From positions 1 to 64,000 of the forward strand of contig JAUCBJ010000579.1 of the NCBI GenBank assembly GCA_032718475.1: a stretch of DNA of 64,000 bases, given 5' to 3'. Below the pieces are notes generated by a model. It was not told where the DNA came from, searched no databases, and worked only from the letters and a program-made list of their open reading frames with translations. The translations under genes and the position numbers were made by a program. The DNA comes from Nemertoderma westbladi. Its lineage: Eukaryota; Xenacoelomorpha; Nemertodermatida; Nemertodermatidae. The stretch's first letter is position 1. The number at the start of each line of letters is the position of its first letter. Positions 56,701 through 64,000 of this stretch are shown here, in pieces.

Positions 56701-59700
56701 TGGATGTACACGGGATGGAGAAAGGGCAGGGAAGATTGCGTTACAGGTGGTGTGGATGTACACGGGATGGAGAAAGGGCAGGGAAGATCCCGTTACAGGT
56801 GGTGTGGAAGTACACGGGATGGAGAAAGGGCAGGGAAGATTGCGTTACAGGTGGTGTGGATGTACACGGGATGGAGAAAGGGCAGGGAAGATTGCGTTAC
56901 AGGTGGTGTGGAAGTACACGGGCCGGAGAAAGGGCAGGGAAGATCCCGTTACAGGTGGTGTGGAAGTACACGGGATGGAGAAAGGGCAGGGAAGATTGCG
57001 TTACAGGTGGTGTGGATGTACACGGGATGGAGAAAGGGCAGGGAAGATTGCGTTACAGGTGGTGTGGATGTACACGGGATGGATAAAGGGCAGGGAAGAT
57101 TCCGTTACAGGTGGTCTGGATGTTCACGGGATGGAGAAAGGGCAGGGAAGATTGCGTTACAGTTGGTGTGGATGTACACGGGATGGAGAAAGGGCAGGGA
57201 AGATTGCGTTACAGGTGGTGTGGATGTACACGGGATGGAGAAAGGGCAGGGAAGATTCCGTTACAGGGGTGGTGTGGCTGTACACGGGGATGGAGAAAGG
57301 GCAGGGAAGATTGCGTTACAGGTGGTGTGGATGTACACGGGATGGAGAAAGGGCAGGGAAGATTGCGTTACAGGTGGTGTGGCTGTACACGGGATGGAGA
57401 AAGGGCAGGGAAGATTGCGTTACAGGTGGTGTGGATGTACACGGGATGGAGAAAGGGCAGGGAAGATTGCGTTACAGGTGGTGTGGATGTACACGGGATG
57501 GAGAAAGGGCAGGGAAGATTCCGTTACAGGGGTGGTGTGGCTGTACACAGGGATGGAGAATGGGCAGGGAAGATTGCGTTACAGGGGGTGTGGAAGTACA
57601 CGGGACGGAGAAAGGGCAGGGAAGATCCCGTTACAGGTGGTGTGGATGTACACGGGTTGGAGAAAGGGTAGGGAAGATTCCGTTACAGGTGGTGTGGATG
57701 TACACGGGTTGGAGAAAGGGCAGGGAAGATTGCGTTACCGGTGGTGTGGATGTACACGGGATGGAGAAAGGGCAGGGAAGATTGCGTTACAGGTGGTGTG
57801 GATGTACACGGGGATGGAGAAAGGGCAGGGAAGATCCCGTTACAGGTGGTGTGGATGTACACGGGATGGAGAAAGGGCAGGGAAGATTGCGTTACAGGTG
57901 GTGTGGATGTACACGGGGATGGAGAAAGGGCAGGGAAGATCCCGTTACAGGTGGTGTGGATGTACACGGGTTGGAGAAAGGGCAGGGAAGATTGCGTTAC
58001 AGGTGGTGTGGATGTACACGGGATGGAGAAAGGGCAGGGAAGATTGCGTTACAGGTGGTGTGGATGTACACGGGGATGGAGAAAGGGCAGGGAAGATCCC
58101 GTTACAGGTGGTGTGGATGTACACGGGTTGGAGAAAGGGCAGGGAAGATTCCGTTACAGGTGGTGTGGATGTACACGGGTTGGAGAAAGGGCAGGGAAGA
58201 TTGCGTTACCGGTGGTGTGGATGTACACGGGATGGAGAAAGGGCAGGGAAGATTGCGTTACAGGTGGTGTGGATGTACACGGGGATGGAGAAAGGGCAGG
58301 GAAGATCCTGTTACAGGTGGTGTGGATGTACACGGGATGGAGAAAGGGCAGGGAAGATTGCGTTACAAGTGGTGTGGATGTAAGTACACGGGATGGAGAA
58401 AGGGCAGGGAAGATTGCGTTACAGGTGGTGTGGATGTACACGGGATGGAGAAAGGGCAGGGAAGATTGCGTTACAGGTGGTGTGGATGTACACGGGATGG
58501 ATAAAGGGCAGGGAAGATTCCGTTACAGGTGGTCTGGATGTTCACGGGATGGAGAAAGGGCAGGGAAGATTGCGTTACAGTTGGTGTGGATGTACACGGG
58601 ATGGAGAAAGGGCAGGGAAGATTGCGTTACAGGTGGTGTGGATGTACACGGGATGGAGAAAGGGCAGGGAAGATTCCGTTACCGGTGGTGTGGCTGTACA
58701 CGGGATGGAGAAAGGGCAGGGAAGATTGCGTTACAGGTGGTGTGGATGTACACGGGATGGAGAAAGGGCAGGGAAGATTGCGTTACAGGTGGTGTGGATG
58801 TACACGGGATGGATAAAGGGCAGGGAAGATTCCGTTACAGGTGGTCTGGATGTTCACGGGATGGAGAAAGGGCAGGGAAGATTGCGTTACATGTGGTGTG
58901 GATGTACACGGGATGGATAAAGGGCAGGGAAGATTCCGTTACAGGTGGTCTGGATGTTCACGGGATGGAGAAAGGGCAGGGAAGATTCCGTTACAGGTGG
59001 TCTGGATGTTCACGGGATGGAGAAAGGGCAGGGAAGATTACGTTACAGGTGGTGTGGATGTACACGGGATGGAGAAAGGGCAGGGAAGATTCCGTTACAG
59101 GGGTGGTGTGGATGTACACGGGATGGAGAAAGGGCAGGGAAGATTGCGTTACAGGTGGTGTGGATGTACACGGGATGGAGAAAGGGCAGGGAAGATTGCG
59201 TTACAGGTGGTGTGGATGTACACGGGATGGAGAAAGGGCAGGGAAGATTCCGTTACAGGGGTGGTGTGGATGTACACGGGATGGAGAAAGGGCAGGGAAG
59301 ATTGCGTTACAGGTGGTGTGGCTGTACACAGGGATGGAGAATGGGCAGGGAAGATTGCGTTACAGGGGGTGTGGAAGTACACGGGACGGAGAAAGGGCAG
59401 GGAAGATCCCGTTACAGGTGGTGTGGAAGTACACGGGACGGAGAAAGGGCAGGGAAGATTCCGTTACAGGTGGTGTGGATGTACACGGGGATGGAGAAAG
59501 GGCAGGGAAGATTGCGTTACAGGTGGTGTGGCTGTACAAGGGGATGGAGAAAGGGCAGGGAAGATTGCGTTACAGGGGTGTGGAAGTACACGGGACGGAG
59601 AAAGGGCAGGGAAGATTCCGTTACAGGTGGTGTGGAAGTACACGGGACGGAGAAAGGGCAGGGAAGATTCCGTTACAGGTGGTGTGGATGTTCACGGGGA

Positions 59701-62700
59701 TGGAGAAAGGGCAGAGAAGATTGCGTAACAGGTGGTGTGGATGTACACGGGGTGGAGAAAGGGCAGGGAAGATTGCGTTACAGGTGGTGTGCATGTACAC
59801 GGGATGGAGAAAGGGCAGGGAAGATTGCGTTACAGGTGGTGTGGATGTACACGGGATGGAGAAAGGGCAGGGAAGATTGCGTTAGAGGTGGTGTGGATGT
59901 ACACGGGGACGGAGAAAGGACAGGGAAGATTGCGTTACAGGTGGTGTGGATGTACACGGGATGGAGAAAGGGCAGGGAAGATTCCGTTACAGGGGTGGTG
60001 TGGCTGTACACAGGGATGGAGAATGGGCAGGGAAGATTGCGTTACAGGGGGTGTGGAAGTACACGGGCCGGAGAAAGGGCAGGGAAGATCCCGTTACAGG
60101 TGGTGTGGAAGTACACGGGACGGAGAAAGGGCAGGGAAGATTCCGTTACAGGTGGTGTGGATGTACACGGGATGGAGAAAGGGCAGGGAAGATTCCGTTA
60201 CAGGTGGTGTGGATGTACACGGGGATGGAGAAAGGGCAGGGAAGATTGCGTTACAGGTGGTGTGGATGTACACGGGATGGAGAAAGGGCAGGGAAGATTG
60301 CGTTACAGGTGGTGTGGAAGTACACGGGGATGGAGAAAGGGCAGGGAAGATTGCGTTACAAGTGGTGTGGAAGTACACGGGCCGGAGAAAGGGCAGGGAA
60401 GATTGCGTTACAGGTGGTGTGGATGTACACGGGATGGAGAAAGGGCAGGGAAGATTGCGTTACAGGTGGTGTGGAAGTACACGGGGATGGAGAAAGGGCA
60501 GGGAAGATCCCGTTACAGGTGGTGTGGAAGTACACGGGATGGAGAAAGGGCAGGTAAGATTGCGTTACAGGTGGTGTGGAAGTACACGTGGATGGAGAAA
60601 GGGCAGGGAAGATTGCGTTACCGGTGGTGTGGCTGTACACGGGATGGAGAAAGGGCAGGGAAGATTGCGTTACAGGTGGTGTGGATGTACACGGGATGGA
60701 GAAAGGGCAGGGAAGATTGCGTTAGAGGTGGTGTGGATGTACACGGGATGGAGAAAGGACAGGGAAGATTGCGTTACAGGTGGTGTGGATGTACACGGGA
60801 TGGAGAAAGGGCAGGGAAGATTGCGTTACAGGTGGTGTGGCTGTACACAGGGATGGAGAATGGGCAGGGAAGATTGCGTTACAGGGGGTGTGGAAGTACA
60901 CGGGCCGGAGAAAGGGCAGGGAAGATCCCGTTACAGGTGGTGTGGAAGTACACGGGACGGAGAAAGGGCAGGGAAGATTCCGTTACAGGTGGTGTGGATG
61001 TACACGGGGATGGAGAAAGGGCAGGGAAGATTGCGTTACAGGTGGTGTGGCTGTACACGGGGATGGAGAAAGGGCAGGGAAGATTCCGTTACAGGTGGTG
61101 TGGAAGTACACGGGCCGGAGAAAGGGCAGGGAAGATCCCGTTACAGGTGGTGTGGAAGTACACGGGACGGAGAAAGGGCAGGGAAGATTCCGTTACAGGT
61201 GGTGTGGATGTACACGGGGATGGAGAAAGGGCAGGGAAGATTGCGTTACAGGTGGTGTGGCTATATACGGGGACGGAGAAAGGGCAGGGAAGATTCCGTT
61301 ACAGGTGGTGTGGATGTACACGGGGATGGAGAAAGGGCAGGGACGATTGCGTTACAGGTGGTGTGGAAGTACACGGGATGGAGAAAGGGCAGGGAAGTTT
61401 GCGTTACAGGTGGTGTGGATGTACACGGGATGGAGAAAGGGCAGGGAAGATTGCGTTACAGGTGGTGTGGAAGTACACGGGATGGAGAAAGGGCAGGGAA
61501 GTTTGCGTTACAGGTGGTGTGGATGTACACGGGATGGAGAAAGGGCAGGGAAGATTGCGTTACAGGTGGTGTGGAAGTACACGGGATGGAGAAAGGGCAG
61601 GGAAGATTCCGTTACAGGTGGTGTGGATGTACACGGGATGGAGAAAGGGCAGGGAAGATTGCGTTACAGGTGGTGTGGAAGTACACGGGATGGAGAAAGG
61701 GCAGGGAAGATTGCGTTACAGGTGGTGTGGAAGTACACGGGATGGAGAAAGGGCAGGGAAGTTTGCGTTACAGGTGGTGTGGATGTACACGGGATGGAGA
61801 AAGGGCAGGGAAGATTGCGTTACAGGTGGTGTGGAAGTACACGGGATGGAGAAAGGGCAGGGAAGTTTGCGTTACAGGTGGTGTGGATGTACACGGGATG
61901 GAGAAAGGGCAGGGAAGATTGCGTTACAGGTGGTGTGGAAGTACACGGGATGGAGAAAGGGCAGGGAAGTTTGCGTTACAGGTGGTGTGGCTATATACGG
62001 GGATGGAGAAAGGGCAGGGAAGATTGCGTTACAGGTGGTGTGGAAGTACACGGGACGGAGAAAGGGCAGGGAAGATTGCGTTACAGGTGGTGTGGCTGTA
62101 CACGGGACGGAGAAAGGGCAGGGAAGATTGCGTTAGAGGTGGTGTGGATGTACACGGGGACGGAGAAAGGGCAGGGAAGATTGCGTTACAGGTGGTGTGG
62201 AAGTACACGGGGACGGAGAAAGGGCAGGGAAGATTGCGTTACAGGTGGTGTGGAAGTACACGGGGACGGAGAAAGGGCAGGGAAGATTGCGTTACAGGTG
62301 GTGTGGAAGTACACGGGGACGGAGAGAAAGGGCAGGGAAGATTGCGTTACAGGTGGTGTGGCTGTACACAGGGATGGAGAATGGGCAGGGAAGATTGCGT
62401 TACAGGTGGTGTGGCTGTACACGGGACGGAGAAAGGGCAGGGAAGATTGCGTTAGAGGTGGTGTGGATGTACACGGGGACGGAGAAAGGGCAGGGAAGAT
62501 CCCGTTACAGGTGGTGTGGAAGTACACGGGACGGAGAAAGGGCAGGGAAGATTCCGTTACAGGTGGTGTGGATGTACACGGGGATGGAGAAAGGGCAGGG
62601 AAGATTGCGTTACAGGTGGTGTGGCTGTACAAGGGGATGGAGAAAGGGCAGGGAAGATTGCGTTACAGGGGTGTGGAAGTACACGGGACGGAGAAAGGGC

Positions 62701-64000
62701 AGGGAAGATTCCGTTACAGGTGGTGTGGAAGTACACGGGACGGAGAAAGGGCAGGGAAGATTCCGTTACAGGTGGTGTGGATGTTCACGGGGATGGAGAA
62801 AGGGCAGAGAAGATTGCGTAACAGGTGGTGTGGATGTACACGGGGTGGAGAAAGGGCAGGGAAGATTGCGTTACAGGTGGTGTGCATGTACACGGGATGG
62901 AGAAAGGGCAGGGAAGATTGCGTTACAGGTGGTGTGGATGTACACGGGATGGAGAAAGGGCAGGGAAGATTGCGTTAGAGGTGGTGTGGATGTACACGGG
63001 GACGGAGAAAGGACAGGGAAGATTGCGTTACAGGTGGTGTGGATGTACACGGGATGGAGAAAGGGCAGGGAAGATTCCGTTACAGGGGTGGTGTGGCTGT
63101 ACACAGGGATGGAGAATGGGCATGGAAGATTGCGTTACAGGGGGTGTGGAAGTACACGGGCCGGAGAAAGGGCAGGGAAGATCCCGTTACAGGTGGTGTG
63201 GAAGTACACGGGACGGAGAAAGGGCAGGGAAGATTCCGTTACAGGTGGTGTGGATGTACACGGGATGGAGAAAGGGCAGGGAAGATTGCGTTACAGGTGG
63301 TGTGGATGTACACGGGGATGGGGAAAGGGCAGGGAAGATTGCGTTACAGGTGGTGTGGATGTACACGGGATGGAGAAAGGACAGGGAAGATTGCGTTACA
63401 GGTGGTGTGGATGTACACGGGATGGAGAAAGGGCAGGGAAGATTGCGTTACAGGTGGTGTGGCTGTACACAGGGATGGAGAATGGGCAGGGAAGATTGCG
63501 TTACAGGGGGTGTGGAAGTACACGGGCCGGAGAAAGGGCAGGGAAGATCCCGTTACAGGTGGTGTGGAAGTACACGGGACGGAGAAAGGGCAGGGAAGAT
63601 TGCGTTACAGGTGGTGTGGCTGTACACAGGGATGGAGAATGGGCAGGGAAGATTGCGTTACAGGGGGTGTGGAAGTACACGGGCCGGAGAAAGGGCAGGG
63701 AAGATCCCGTTACAGGTGGTGTGGAAGTACACGGGATGGAGAAAGGGCAGGGAAGATTCCGTTACAGGTGGTGTGGCTGTACACGGGATGGAGAAAGGGC
63801 AGGGAAGATTGCGTTACAGGTGGTGTGGATGTACACGGGATGGAGAAAGGGCAGGGAAGATTGCGTTAGAGGTGGTGTGGATGTACACGGGATGGAGAAA
63901 GGACAGGGAAGATTGCGTTACAGGTGGTGTGGATGTACACGGGATGGAGAAAGGGCAGGGAAGATTGCGTTACAGGTGGTGTGGCTGTACACAGGGATGG
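47719..64000 (+). repeat. 52/53-bp minisatellite array, about 310 units, continuing past the window
   Basis: Unit: GGATGGAGAAAGGGCAGGGA, AGATTGCGTTACAGGTGGTG, TGGCTGTACACGG(G). Length toggles between 52 and 53 through one G. Variants cluster by position: CTGTAC and ACCGG on the left; GATGTAC in the middle; GAAGTAC, GGCCGG, GGACGG and GATCCCG on the right. Blocks of many units are themselves duplicated (offsets 471, 525, 627 and 3093 bp). The plus consensus has no TAA, TAG or TGA in any phase, so all three frames are open (longest 47710-55854). I do not call these genes. The unit has GGG-rich spacing compatible with G-quadruplexes. The window ends inside the array. Confidence 0.97.

Noticed and set aside
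47958-63104. Minus-strand ORFs rich in T, P and S across the 52/53-bp array
   Set aside because: They are the reverse translation of the same repeat, interrupted whenever unit length changes.
47719-64000. CRISPR array
   Set aside because: Units are contiguous without unique spacers, there are no cas genes, and the DNA is eukaryotic.

Overview
This window is eukaryotic DNA, most likely from an invertebrate animal. The signs are an EEF2KMT-family methyltransferase copy, a C2H2 zinc-finger gene with SUMO-type motifs, CR1/L2-like and other non-LTR retrotransposons, several DNA transposons with exact target-site duplications, many oligo-C/oligo-G runs and very long minisatellites. There is no operon-like organisation. 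I cannot name the species.

Layout. 0-3.5 kb: one intronless 1169-codon ORF with a 3'-5' exonuclease-like (DEDD fold) region followed by three CCHC zinc knuckles; I know no family with this architecture. 3.5-6.2 kb: non-coding, with one promoter-like stretch. 6.2-8.8 kb, minus strand: a C2H2 zinc-finger gene cut short by a 2-bp deletion, plus a frameshifted duplicate fragment. 8.8-17.5 kb: mobile-element debris, including three non-autonomous DNA transposons whose target duplications can be read (8 bp, TA, TTAA) and a large inverted minisatellite. 17.5-19.9 kb: an intronless EEF2KMT pseudogene joined in sense to the 5' half of a non-LTR element (PHD-like finger plus APE endonuclease). 20-27.7 kb: repeats, including a 1.5-kb tandem duplication.

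28-39.7 kb is a stack of nested mobile elements. A reverse-transcriptase pseudogene received a TTAA (piggyBac-like) element. The pair was duplicated after the RT had already gained a nonsense codon. One copy then took a 9-bp-TSD Mutator-like foldback element, whose near-identical sibling lies about 400 bp downstream. A complete 5057-bp hAT transposon follows, with TIRs, an 8-bp TSD and an apparently intact transposase. It is the best candidate here for a recently active element.

41.7-64 kb (about a third of the window) is three tandem arrays: a 53-bp unit (about 77 copies), a 31-bp unit (about 35 copies) and a 52/53-bp unit (about 310 copies, running off the window). Two short exon-like islands survive between them, one on each strand. 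The third array has no stop trinucleotide in its plus-strand consensus, so all three plus frames stay open for kilobases; I regard these ORFs as by-products of the repeat. The 53-bp array directly abuts, and seems to include, the exon/intron boundary of the minus-strand exon-like island.

The genes form no common pathway. The window is best read as gene-poor, repeat-dominated sequence whose order of insertions can be partly reconstructed.
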